A stretch of DNA of 64,000 bases from Limnohabitans sp. MMS-10A-192 (GTDB taxonomy: Bacteria; Pseudomonadota; Gammaproteobacteria; Burkholderiales; Burkholderiaceae_C), in contig NZ_NERX01000005.1 of NCBI RefSeq assembly GCF_003063335.1, positions 62,001-126,000 of the forward strand, written 5' to 3'. The position numbers and the translations under genes were made by a program. Below the pieces are notes generated by a model. That model was not told where the DNA came from and searched no databases. It worked only from the letters and a program-made list of their open reading frames with translations. Numbering within the stretch: the stretch's first letter is position 1; each line of letters opens with the position of its first letter. Positions 49,106-56,711 of the stretch are shown piece by piece.

Positions 49106-49438
49106 ATGGTCAAAATGACCCATAAATCTGCTGGGGACCAGTCCATTGCCGTTTCGGATGAGCAAATCGAAAAAGCTGCAGAGGTTTTTCGCGTCATGTC
49201 GGCACCCATGCGCTTGAGGATCATCAGCTGCTTGTGCAGCGGCGAGAAAAATGTCGGTGAATTGCTCACGGAGATTGATACGACACAGCCCAATATGTCA
49301 CAGCACTTGAACACGCTTTATTTGGCAGGGGTATTGGACAAACGCCGAGAAGGCGTTCAGATCTACTACAGGATCGTCAACAACAACATCGTCAACATTT
49401 GCCGTGCAGTGTGTCAACAAACCGATCTTGAAAGTTGA
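49106..49438 (+). CDS. ArsR/SmtB-family transcriptional regulator (sulfur-responsive candidate)
   Basis: The 110-residue winged-helix protein has the family core MSAPMRLRIISCLC, then TQPNMSQHLNTLYLAGVLDKRR as recognition region. Cysteines C42/C44 before the HTH and C99/C103 in the last helix are placed like the thiol pair of persulfide sensors BigR/SqrR and near SoxR of sox operons. It would repress sulfur genes until cysteines bridge through polysulfide. It precedes dsrE, a cytochrome and sulfide dehydrogenase. The ligand is inferred. Confidence 0.85.
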   Translation: MVKMTHKSAGDQSIAVSDEQIEKAAEVFRVMSAPMRLRIISCLCSGEKNVGELLTEIDTTQPNMSQHLNTLYLAGVLDKRREGVQIYYRIVNNNIVNICRAVCQQTDLES

Positions 49439-49516
49439 GCGTCAGTTTCGAGTCGGGTTTTCACTGTCGTGCCCATGTAGGATGAGCCGCTAATATCAGT
49501 CCATCAGGAGACACGA

Positions 49517-49927
49517 ATGAAGCGTTGGTTATTATTGATTTCAGGTTTGTTGGCTTGCACTTTGAGCATGGCGCAAATCAAGGTGGTTTACCACTTGAGT
49601 GAAGGCATTCCCCAAGCCTCACGCGCGATTGGCAACATTCGCAATCACCTCAATGCAGACCCGACAGTCAAGATTGTGGTGGTGACCCACGGCTTGGGAA
49701 TTGATTTTCTTCTGGATGGTGCAACCAATCAGATGGACCAACCCTTTGCAGGCAGCGTGAGCGATCTGGTGGGCAAAGGGGTGGAGTTCCGTGTGTGCAA
49801 CAACACATTGGTCTCGCGCAAAATCTCAGCAGACAAGGTCCAGATGGAAGCCAAGGTGGTTCCTTCGGGTGTTGCTGAAGTGGCCAAACTGCAAGCCAAA
49901 GAAGGCTTTGTTTATCTGCGCCCGTGA
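49517..49927 (+). CDS. Exported DsrE-family protein
   Basis: The 136-residue protein has a signal peptide (to about residue 19, SMA-Q) and a DsrE/F-like fold: KVVYHLSEGIPQASRAIGNI near 22, then KIVVVTHGLGIDFLL and a conserved cysteine in FRVCNNTLVSR near 94. Cytoplasmic DsrE and TusA carry sulfane sulfur; exported versions occur in sox clusters. AGGAGA precedes the ATG. It is followed by the cytochrome and sulfide dehydrogenase genes, probably as one operon. Confidence 0.83.
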   Translation: MKRWLLLISGLLACTLSMAQIKVVYHLSEGIPQASRAIGNIRNHLNADPTVKIVVVTHGLGIDFLLDGATNQMDQPFAGSVSDLVGKGVEFRVCNNTLVSRKISADKVQMEAKVVPSGVAEVAKLQAKEGFVYLRP

Positions 49928-49971
49928 TGGTTCATGAGGACCGTCATCAATCCGTTTTTTGAGGAGTTTTC

Positions 49972-50277
49972 ATGAAAATTCAACACGCTTTGAGCGCCAC
50001 TGCGCTGCTGGCACTGTCTGGCCTGGCGCAAGCCCAGGTTGATCCGCTTCACGTGCGCAGCATGGCGGCCTCTTGTTCGGCTTGTCATGGCACCGATGGG
50101 CGCGCCCAGCCGGGCATGGAGTCGTTGGCCGGTGCCAACAAGGACGACATGGTCAAGAAAATGCTGGATTTCAAGACGGGTCGCAAGCCCGCCACCATCA
50201 TGCACCAGCTGTCCAAGGGCTATTCCGACGAGCAGATCGTCGCCATCGCTGGCTACTTTGCCGCCCAAAAGAAATAA
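49972..50277 (+). CDS. Monoheme c-type cytochrome (FccA/SoxE-like)
   Basis: The 101-residue exported protein has a signal peptide (to about 21), one heme motif CSACH at 35-39 and a likely axial methionine M77 in ATIMHQL. It ends 11 bases before the flavoprotein gene, so it is the natural electron acceptor (FccA-type subunit) of flavocytochrome c sulfide dehydrogenase. GAGGAG precedes the ATG. Confidence 0.87.
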   Translation: MKIQHALSATALLALSGLAQAQVDPLHVRSMAASCSACHGTDGRAQPGMESLAGANKDDMVKKMLDFKTGRKPATIMHQLSKGYSDEQIVAIAGYFAAQKK

Positions 50278-50288
50278 GGAAAACAGCC

Positions 50289-51563
50289 ATGCAACGTCGT
50301 CATTTTTTGCAGACAGGTTCCGCACTGGGAGCCATGGGTTTGGTTTCGGGTTGTGCCACAGTGGGTGGCGGCAGCGGCCCCAAAGTGGTGGTCATTGGCG
50401 GTGGCTATGCCGGCGCTACGGCGGCCAAATACCTGCGCATGTGGTCTGAGCACAAAATTCAGGTCACCTTGGTGGAGCCCAACGATGCGTTCATTTCCTG
50501 CCCCATCTCCAACTTGGTGATTGGCGGCAGCAAGACCATCGCCGAGATCACCACCCCCTATGACAACCTGACCAAGCGCCACGGTGTGAACATCATCAAG
50601 GACCGCGTCAACACCATTGATGCGGAAAAGCGCATCGTCAAGCTGGCCGGTGGCACCGAGCTGGCTTATGACCGCTTGATCGTCTCGCCCGGCGTGGACT
50701 TCATGTGGGAAACCTTGCCTGGCATGGCCAAGGCAGGTGCCAAAGACAAAGTCATGCACGCTTGGAAAGCGGGCGAGCAGACCGTCACGCTGCGCAAGCA
50801 ACTCGAAGCCATGCCTGATGGCGGTGTGTTCGCCATGTCGATCCCTTTGGCGCCTTACCGCTGCCCGCCCGGCCCCTACGAGCGCGCTTGCCAGGTGGCT
50901 GAATATTTCACCAAGGCCAAGCCCAAGAGCAAGGTGCTGATTTTGGATGCCAACGACGACGTGACATCGAAAGGTCCCTTGTTCAAGAAGGCTTGGGCCG
51001 AGCGTTACAAAGGCATCGTCGAATACCGTGGCAAACACCGTGTGACCGATGTGGACGCCGCCGCCAACACCTTGAAGTTTGAATTCAACGACGACATCAA
51101 GGCCAGTGTGCTCAACGTCATTCCTGAAATGCGTGCGGGTGACATCGCCGTCAACGCAGGTCTGGCTACTGCCAACAAGCGCTGGTGCGAGGTCGACTTC
51201 CTGACTTTCGAGTCAAAGGCTGCAAAAAACGTCCATGTGCTTGGCGACTCGATCCAGATTGCCCCGGGTATGCCCAAGTCTGGCCACATGGCCAACCAAC
51301 ACGGCAAAACCTGCGCTGCAGCGGTGATCGCTTTGTTGATGGGCAAAGAGGTCAATCCCATGCCGATTTACAACAACACCTGCTACAGCTTTGTCAGCTC
51401 GGAAGACGTGGTCCACGTGGCCAGCGTGCACCGCTACGATGCGGAAAAGAAAACCATGCTGACGGTGCCGGGCTCCGGTGGTGTGTCCAGCGCAGCCAAC
51501 GAATTGGAGGGCCGCTATGCCCACGCTTGGTCGCGTAACATTTGGGCCGATACGCTGGCGTGA
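50289..51563 (+). CDS. Flavocytochrome c sulfide dehydrogenase flavoprotein subunit (SoxF/FccB)
   Basis: This FAD enzyme oxidises sulfide to sulfur or polysulfide in the periplasm and reduces a c-type cytochrome. The 424 residues show the FAD motif VVIGGGYAGATAA near 34, cysteines C71, C191 in RCPPGPYERA and C365 in NTCYSF (the redox pair region), and HVLGDSIQIAPGMPKS near 316. The N-terminus has a Tat motif RRHFLQ and a lipobox-like LVSGC with C22, so it may be a Tat-exported lipoprotein. AAGGAAA precedes the ATG. Confidence 0.93.
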   Translation: MQRRHFLQTGSALGAMGLVSGCATVGGGSGPKVVVIGGGYAGATAAKYLRMWSEHKIQVTLVEPNDAFISCPISNLVIGGSKTIAEITTPYDNLTKRHGVNIIKDRVNTIDAEKRIVKLAGGTELAYDRLIVSPGVDFMWETLPGMAKAGAKDKVMHAWKAGEQTVTLRKQLEAMPDGGVFAMSIPLAPYRCPPGPYERACQVAEYFTKAKPKSKVLILDANDDVTSKGPLFKKAWAERYKGIVEYRGKHRVTDVDAAANTLKFEFNDDIKASVLNVIPEMRAGDIAVNAGLATANKRWCEVDFLTFESKAAKNVHVLGDSIQIAPGMPKSGHMANQHGKTCAAAVIALLMGKEVNPMPIYNNTCYSFVSSEDVVHVASVHRYDAEKKTMLTVPGSGGVSSAANELEGRYAHAWSRNIWADTLA

Positions 51564-51574
51564 GGTTCAATCGG

Positions 51575-51610
51575 AAAACGCCGCAGTCGCCAGACTCGCG
51601 GCGTTTTTTT
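51575..51610 (+). terminator. Rho-independent terminator after the sulfide dehydrogenase gene
   Basis: AAAACGCCGC and GCGGCGTTTT form a 10-bp stem with a 13-base loop and a run of T. It lies 30 bases before the next cytochrome ATG, so that gene may depend on read-through or its own promoter. Confidence 0.85.
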
Positions 51611-51639
51611 ACGGCCATTTTTGCAAGTCGAGGTACATC

Positions 51640-52260
51640 ATGAAAAAAACAGTCACATCCCGCCGCCTGTTGCAAGCAGCTTTGCTGCTGGGTTTTGCGG
51701 CGCTGGGCAATTCAGCCATGGCCCAGGCGGATGAAGCGCGCGCCAAAAAAATCGTGGGTGGAGTTTGCTTTGTTTGCCACGGCGCAGAGGGTGAATCGTC
51801 CAGTGAAGTGTTCCCGCGTCTGGCCGGTCAGCACTGGGAATACACCGCCAAGCAGCTCGAGAACTTCAAAAGTGGCAAGCGCAAGAGCACAGCCATGGCT
51901 GACATGGTGGCCAAGTTGACAGCCGATGAGATGGTGGCTTTGGGTAAATTTTTTGAGAAACAAGCCGTTGCCGTGGAGCCTGCCAAAGACCAGGGTCTGG
52001 CGGCCGTTGGCAAGTACATCTACCACCAGGGCAACAAGTACAGCGGTCTGGCCGCTTGCGCCAGTTGTCATGGGGCGGAAGCCAAAGGGACAACGGCTTT
52101 ACCTCGCCTTGCTGGTCAGTATGCAGACTACATCGCCACGCAGTTGCAACAGTTCAACAAGCGCGAACGCACCAATGACAACGCCGTGATGCACGCCATC
52201 GTCAGCAAGATGACGCCGCTGGAAATGGCGGCTGTGGCGGAGTACCTGAGCGGCAAATGA
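51640..52260 (+). CDS. Diheme c-type cytochrome (cytochrome c4 family)
   Basis: The 206-residue exported protein has a signal peptide (to about 29) and two class I heme domains with CFVCH at 43-47 and CASCH at 140-144, each followed by FPRLAGQH/LPRLAGQY. This is a cytochrome c4 layout and fits electron transfer from sulfide or thiosulfate oxidation to an oxidase. The ATG at 51640 begins the signal peptide; longer readings run through the terminator. Confidence 0.88.
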   Translation: MKKTVTSRRLLQAALLLGFAALGNSAMAQADEARAKKIVGGVCFVCHGAEGESSSEVFPRLAGQHWEYTAKQLENFKSGKRKSTAMADMVAKLTADEMVALGKFFEKQAVAVEPAKDQGLAAVGKYIYHQGNKYSGLAACASCHGAEAKGTTALPRLAGQYADYIATQLQQFNKRERTNDNAVMHAIVSKMTPLEMAAVAEYLSGK

Positions 52261-52272
52261 CGGTGCTCAGTC

Positions 52273-53379
52273 TCAGGGTGCGGTAAATCCTGAAAGGGGC
52301 ATTGGCTGCGATGGCTTGGTGCCGGCCGATGTGCCGCCATCCAGCCAACGGTCGGTCAGGCCCGCTCCTGCCCACATGCCTACCAGGCTAACCCATGCGG
52401 TCAGGGCAAAAATGGCACCGCCAGTGACGCCTGCTCCGACAGCGCAGCCGCCAGCCAGCATGGAGCCGAATCCCATCAAAATCGCGCCGCCGATGTAGCG
52501 GCGCATGCTGTAACCATCGGTGAAGCCTTCCAGCTTCCAGTCTTTGCCGATCAGCGCACCGATCAAAGAGCCCAGGAAAACGCCTGGCATCAGACCGAAT
52601 TCAAAGCCGATCGGTGGCCAAGGCCATTGCACCACCCGCATCAACCATTCGGCAGAAGGGCCACTGAAGGTCAAGCCCTGAATTTGCACCGGATCAAATG
52701 ACTCTCGCGCCACCCACTGGCTAAACCCCCAAGCAGCGGCGACCATCAGTCCCGTGCCGATACCCCCCACCCACATCCATAAACTGCGCTGAGGTGAGCG
52801 CCATGAAAAATACAGGGCGGCGATGAGCCACACGCCGCCCATGGCCAAGCCCGCTCCGTGTCCCAGACCTGTGATGGCCAGCAGGTCGCGCGCTGCACCG
52901 CCAGGGATGGTCCACCAACTGCTGATCGCCAGGCGCAAAGGCGACAAAACGCCTGAGAGTGCTGATTGGGCCGTGACAGCAAATATCAGGCCCGACAGCA
53001 GGGCTCGCAAATTGCCATTGGCCGACAGCACCAGCAGTCGGCTGGCGCAGCCGCGGGTCATGACCATGCCAATGCCGAAGGTCAAGCCACCGATGAGTGC
53101 ACCGGACAGGCTGCCGGTGGCAGAGATTTGGCGTGCGTTGTTGGTATCCAGCCAGCCCATCAAGACCATGAGCTGTACGGTGATCACAGCAGAGGCAAAG
53201 GCCAGCAACCAAACTGAAAGCTTGTCGCCAAAACGTCGGTGCCAGAATTCGATCACTGCCGCTCGCAAGCAAAATCTCGAGCGCTGGGCAAAAAATCCAA
53301 ACAAGCCGCCGATCACCGCGCCACCCGTGGCGAGCACCGTGGGGTTTCCGTAGGCTTCCAGCCATTGAGCCATGGGCAT
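52273..53379 (-). CDS. YeeE/YedE-family sulfur (thiosulfate) transporter, copy 1
   Basis: The 368-residue membrane protein has two YeeE/YedE-type repeats and about ten helices. Cysteines C37 (QRSRFCLRA), C111 (TRGCASRL) and C312 (AGGCAVGAG) match the three that relay thiosulfate in TsuA. I chose the ATG at 53379 since GGAG sits six bases upstream; the in-frame ATG at 53391 precedes that site. With this start the cysteine numbering matches copy 2 at C37 and C111. It would import thiosulfate or a related sulfur compound. Confidence 0.87.
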   Translation of the reverse strand: MPMAQWLEAYGNPTVLATGGAVIGGLFGFFAQRSRFCLRAAVIEFWHRRFGDKLSVWLLAFASAVITVQLMVLMGWLDTNNARQISATGSLSGALIGGLTFGIGMVMTRGCASRLLVLSANGNLRALLSGLIFAVTAQSALSGVLSPLRLAISSWWTIPGGAARDLLAITGLGHGAGLAMGGVWLIAALYFSWRSPQRSLWMWVGGIGTGLMVAAAWGFSQWVARESFDPVQIQGLTFSGPSAEWLMRVVQWPWPPIGFEFGLMPGVFLGSLIGALIGKDWKLEGFTDGYSMRRYIGGAILMGFGSMLAGGCAVGAGVTGGAIFALTAWVSLVGMWAGAGLTDRWLDGGTSAGTKPSQPMPLSGFTAP

Positions 53380-53393
53380 GGCAATCTCCATTT

Positions 53394-53413
53394 ACATCAT
53401 TGTTGAATGATGT
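53394..53413. promoter_or_regulatory. Perfect inverted repeat upstream of YeeE/YedE copy 1
   Basis: ACATCATT-GTTG-AATGATGT is a perfect 8-bp inverted repeat in the 86-base gap between the two transporter genes. It ends 14 bases before the start codon of copy 1. It suits a repressor site near a promoter. Confidence 0.5.
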
Positions 53414-53465
53414 ATATCCTAAGCCCGAAGTCGTTCTAGGCGTTGATGGAGGTCAAGAAGCGAAC

Positions 53466-54530
53466 TCAGACCACCCAGCCCATGCCCTTGCTCAGACGCC
53501 AGGCCATGCCTGCGCCGATCCAGATGCCGATCAGTGTGAGCCAAGCGGTCAGTGCAAAAATCGCACCACCGGTCATGCCGGCACCGACCGTGCAGCCACC
53601 AGCGAGGACCGCACCAAAGCCCATCAATATTGCCCCGGACAAGTAATGCCCCAGCTTGTTCTCGGTCTTGAAGCCTTCAAATTTGAAGTCACGACCGAGC
53701 AAAGCCCCGATCAAGGAGCCCACAAAGGCACCGGGCAGCACGCCGGTGTCAAAACCCCAACTGGCCGCGTTGGCCGTGGACAGGACCCGCATCAACCACT
53801 CGGCGGAGGGGCCGCTGAAGCTCAGGCTTTGTACCGCCACCGGTTCAAACGATGCGCCTGCAACGGCCTGTGTGAGCCCCCAGCCCATCGCGATGGTCAG
53901 GCCAGTCACTGTCGCGCCCAAGCCCAAGGCCCAGCGACCCGCGTGGTGGCGCATGAAGAACGCCAGGCCAACGACAAAAACCAAGGTCGAAAGAATCAAG
54001 CCACCCACCGAACCCATCCCGCTGAGGACCAACAAATCGCGCGATGCCCCGCCGTCCACGGGCCACAACTGGCTCAATGTGCTGCGCAAGGGCGCCAACC
54101 AACCGCCAATCGTGGCTTGTACCGTGACGGCAAACACCAAACCAGACAGCAGGGCGCGCAAATTGCCATTGGCCGACAGCACCAACAAACGACTGGCGCA
54201 GCCGCGCGTCAAAATCATGCCGGCACCAAAGCACAAGCCTCCCAACACGGCCCCGGATATGCTGCCCGGCTGCGCGATGAAACGGCTGACCGAAGGTTGA
54301 AGCCAGCCTAAGGCCACCAGGATTTGTACACCCATTAAGCAGGCACCAAAAGCCAGGAGCCAGACGCTCAGGCGCTCGCCAGCCTGGCCTTCACAGCATT
54401 CCAGGACTGCGGCACGGGCGCAAAAACGTGTACGTTGGGCCGCAAAACCAAACACCAAGCCGATGATCGCGCCGCCTGCGGCCAGCACATTGGCGTCTCC
54501 CCAGGTTTCCAGCAGGCTTGCAAGATTCAC
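53466..54530 (-). CDS. YeeE/YedE-family sulfur (thiosulfate) transporter, copy 2
   Basis: The 354-residue paralogue of the gene just downstream has the same repeats and cysteines C37 (QRTRFCARA), C111 (TRGCASRL) and C313 (AGGCTVGAG), plus identical stretches such as FSGPSAEWLMRV. I chose the GTG at 54530 because GGAG lies six bases upstream, as in copy 1; a TTG at 54542 precedes that site. The pair looks like a tandem duplication. Two copies could form a relay, differ in substrate, or give dosage. Confidence 0.87.
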   Translation of the reverse strand: MNLASLLETWGDANVLAAGGAIIGLVFGFAAQRTRFCARAAVLECCEGQAGERLSVWLLAFGACLMGVQILVALGWLQPSVSRFIAQPGSISGAVLGGLCFGAGMILTRGCASRLLVLSANGNLRALLSGLVFAVTVQATIGGWLAPLRSTLSQLWPVDGGASRDLLVLSGMGSVGGLILSTLVFVVGLAFFMRHHAGRWALGLGATVTGLTIAMGWGLTQAVAGASFEPVAVQSLSFSGPSAEWLMRVLSTANAASWGFDTGVLPGAFVGSLIGALLGRDFKFEGFKTENKLGHYLSGAILMGFGAVLAGGCTVGAGMTGGAIFALTAWLTLIGIWIGAGMAWRLSKGMGWVV

Positions 54531-54587
54531 ATTGATCTCCAATAATTTGATAATTGCTTATATTTCGTCTTGCCTAAACTGATTGAC

Positions 54588-54602
54588 AATACATTGTGTA
54601 TT
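54588..54602. promoter_or_regulatory. Perfect inverted repeat between YeeE/YedE copy 2 and the SoxW-like gene
   Basis: AATACA-TTG-TGTATT is a perfect 6-bp inverted repeat in the middle of the 96-base divergent gap. It overlaps a TTGACA hexamer by one base, but no good -10 box is visible. It is a candidate shared operator. Confidence 0.45.
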
Positions 54603-54626
54603 TTCCTGGTTTTTTGATCGGTATTC

Positions 54627-55112
54627 ATGAAAGAGCCCATTTTGTACTTCGCCTCGCACCGTCGCCAGTTTTTGGGGCTGGTGACTTTGGCGTGGGCCCA
54701 AGTTGGGGGCGCCCAATCGGTCATGCCAGCCCTTTTGCCATCTCCCCCCTCCCTGCAGATTGAATTGGCCAAGGCTTTGCAGCAAAAGCAAGCCCTGATC
54801 GTCATGGTGAGCTTGGAGGGCTGTGCCTTTTGCCGTATTGCCCGCAGCAGCCATTTGGTGCCCATGCAAAAAGCAGGAACGCCCATCGTGCAGCTGGACA
54901 TGCGCAGTGTTCAGGGTGTTCTGGATTTCCAAGGACGTGCGACCACGCACGATCAATTGATCAAGCAGTGGCGCATCTCTGTTGCCCCGACTTTGCTGTT
55001 TTTCGGTCCAGGTGGTAAAGAAGTTGCAGAGAGAATGGAGGGCGGTTACCTGCCCGACTTTTATGGACCCTATCTGGAAGAGCGATTGCTCAAGGCTCGG
55101 CAGGCGCTTTGA
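54627..55112 (+). CDS. soxW: Exported thioredoxin-like protein (SoxW-like)
   Basis: The 161-residue protein has an N-terminal signal region with HRRQFLGL (Tat-like) to about residue 30 and a thioredoxin fold with the redox motif C66-AF-C69 and the cis-proline of VAPTLLFF. SoxW proteins reduce or keep active periplasmic Sox partners such as SoxYZ. No strong ribosome-binding site precedes the ATG. It is divergent from the transporters and 51 bases ahead of the FNR-like regulator. Confidence 0.8.
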   Translation: MKEPILYFASHRRQFLGLVTLAWAQVGGAQSVMPALLPSPPSLQIELAKALQQKQALIVMVSLEGCAFCRIARSSHLVPMQKAGTPIVQLDMRSVQGVLDFQGRATTHDQLIKQWRISVAPTLLFFGPGGKEVAERMEGGYLPDFYGPYLEERLLKARQAL

Positions 55113-55163
55113 GCGAGTTCTTTGTGTGCTGTCAAAAGCTACTCGCCTACTTAACAATTAGCC

Positions 55164-55865
55164 ATGATTCCAATTCGCATTGATTCCGCTTGGCAAGGCA
55201 CCTCGGATTGCCGCAGTTGCGGCATCCGAGACATGGTGTTGTTTGCCGATCTCAATGAGCAAGACTTCAGCGACATGCACACGCCCATTGATGACCTGAG
55301 CTTTCAGTCAGACGCCATCTTGTACTCTGAAGGTCAATCAGCGCAAGGTGTGTTCACGCTGAGAAAGGGCACCGTCAAGTTGGTGCGTGCCACCGTGGAT
55401 GGTCGTGAGCGGATTGTTCGGGTTTTGCGTCCTGGCGATGTGATTGGGCTGGAGGCCTTGGTGACCGGCCGCTATGACAGCGAAGCCGTTGCCATGGTGG
55501 ATGTCAGTGTTTGTCGAATTCCTTTGTCGGTCATCAACCATCTGTCTGCGAACTCTCCCCGTTTGCATTTGCGCTTGATGCAAAAGTGGCAGCAAGCCTT
55601 GAAAGATGCCGACGATTGGTTGGCTGAACTGAATTTCGGTACTGCACGTCAGCGTGTGGCGAGCCTGGCCTTGAAAATGCGAGAGCCTGAAGAGCCCCGT
55701 TTCACCGCTTTTTTTGCGCGCGACGACATGGGGGCGATGCTCGATCTCAAGCTGGAAACCGTCAGCCGTGAAATTTCTGGCTTGGTGCGTGATGGTGCTC
55801 TGAAAGCCTGCGACAAGCAGGGACGCCGGTATGAAATACTGGACGAAAAAATGCTGATGATCTGA
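55164..55865 (+). CDS. Crp/FNR-family regulator with partial FNR cysteine set
   Basis: The 233-residue protein has an N-terminal C16-RS-C19 pair, a cyclic-nucleotide-type beta-barrel with GDVIGLEALV near 91, cysteine C117 in VCRIP, and a C-terminal HTH with ETVSR at 198-202. FNR binds a [4Fe-4S] cluster with four cysteines; the N-terminal third one is missing here (LFADL where FNR has LC). The DNA-reading residues E, S and R are kept, so TTGAT-type sites are expected, and two such boxes lie in the island. Confidence 0.88.
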   Translation: MIPIRIDSAWQGTSDCRSCGIRDMVLFADLNEQDFSDMHTPIDDLSFQSDAILYSEGQSAQGVFTLRKGTVKLVRATVDGRERIVRVLRPGDVIGLEALVTGRYDSEAVAMVDVSVCRIPLSVINHLSANSPRLHLRLMQKWQQALKDADDWLAELNFGTARQRVASLALKMREPEEPRFTAFFARDDMGAMLDLKLETVSREISGLVRDGALKACDKQGRRYEILDEKMLMI

Positions 55866-55883
55866 ACGGCACTGGCTGGGGTT

Positions 55884-56501
55884 TCAGCGCTTTCTCGCAG
55901 TCAGGCCCAGCAGCCCTGACATGCCTTTGTGGGCCGTGCCTTCGTCAATCTGCGCTTCATAGGTCTGCAAATCGATGATGTCGTAATCGACAAAAGCCTC
56001 GCGCATCATGGCTTCGTCATACATGTGGTCCAGCTTGCCTGGCCCGCCCGTATTGAACTTCAGTTGAGCTGCTGTGTAGCCCTGAATGATCAGGGTGCCG
56101 CCGGACTTGAGGCTTTTGTCCATCTTGGCAAACAGTGCTGTGCGATCTTGGGGGGCGGCAAATTGAAAGAAGATGCCGATGACATTGGCATAACGAGCAT
56201 TTGCCCAGTCAAATGACTGCCAATCGCAGCAACGCCAATTGACCGACTGCGAGCGTCGCTCGGCCAACAGGCGTGCTTTTTGGATCGCATTTTCAGAAAA
56301 ATCAAAAGCATCTACGTTCAGGCCTTGCTCAGCCAGCCACAGACCGTTGCGCCCCTCACCATCAGCAACTGCCAAAGCGGAACCTGCTTGCAGGTGTGCC
56401 GATTGGCTGCGCAAATAGGCATTGGGTTCTTCCCCAAAGATGTATTGCTCGGTGGCAAAACGTTGGTTCCAAGTGTGGCGTGGGTTGTTGAATGCCGTCA
56501 T
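55884..56501 (-). CDS. Class I SAM-dependent methyltransferase (TehB/UbiE-like)
   Basis: The 205-residue protein has FGEEPNAYL near residue 21, the SAM motif ALAVADGEGRNGLWLAEQG near 42, DAFDFSENAIQKAR near 64 and GGTLIIQGY near 133. This is the group often named TehB-like. Its substrate is unknown; a role in methylating thiols or sulfide would suit the context but is speculation. It is convergent with the FNR-like regulator and divergent from the rhodanese gene. Confidence 0.8.
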   Translation of the reverse strand: MTAFNNPRHTWNQRFATEQYIFGEEPNAYLRSQSAHLQAGSALAVADGEGRNGLWLAEQGLNVDAFDFSENAIQKARLLAERRSQSVNWRCCDWQSFDWANARYANVIGIFFQFAAPQDRTALFAKMDKSLKSGGTLIIQGYTAAQLKFNTGGPGKLDHMYDEAMMREAFVDYDIIDLQTYEAQIDEGTAHKGMSGLLGLTARKR

Positions 56502-56573
56502 GGTGGAGAGGGTGTGATTTTTGCGTGTGGGCGTCAGAATTGAGTATATTCGTGAAAACTTATGGAGTTTAAG

Positions 56574-56639
56574 ATGAACAATGTGCGTTTGCTTCGCAGG
56601 ATGGGAAAATGTTCGCATCCTGCAAGGAGGCTACGCTGA
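56574..56639 (+). CDS. Candidate 21-codon leader peptide upstream of the rhodanese gene
   Basis: An ATG at 56574 is preceded by GGAG at a spacing of six bases and opens a 21-residue frame, MNNVRLLRRMGKCSHPARRL plus R, with five arginines in the last part of the frame region and one cysteine (C13). Its TGA is directly followed by another ATG (56640). The frame spans a hairpin and a strong AAGGAGG. It could be a regulatory leader peptide read under low cysteine or arginine-tRNA charging. Translation is not proven. Confidence 0.4.
   Translation: MNNVRLLRRMGKCSHPARRLR
56596..56623 (+). promoter_or_regulatory. Hairpin abutting a ribosome-binding site in the rhodanese leader
   Basis: GCAGGATG and CATCCTGC form a perfect 8-bp stem with a 12-base loop. 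The next base starts AAGGAGG (56624-56630), a strong ribosome-binding site for the ATG at 56640. Ribosomes on the small frame would open this stem. Confidence 0.5.
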
Positions 56640-56711
56640 ATGGAAAGCCTAAGGTGGCATGGACGCCCACCTGAAAGCCACATCACCTCCCCCAACATTG
56701 AAGGAATCCCC

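Noticed and set aside
54583..54588. TTGACA as a -35 box for the SoxW-like gene
   Set aside because: No acceptable -10 hexamer is found at 16-18 bases downstream, so a sigma-70 promoter cannot be claimed.
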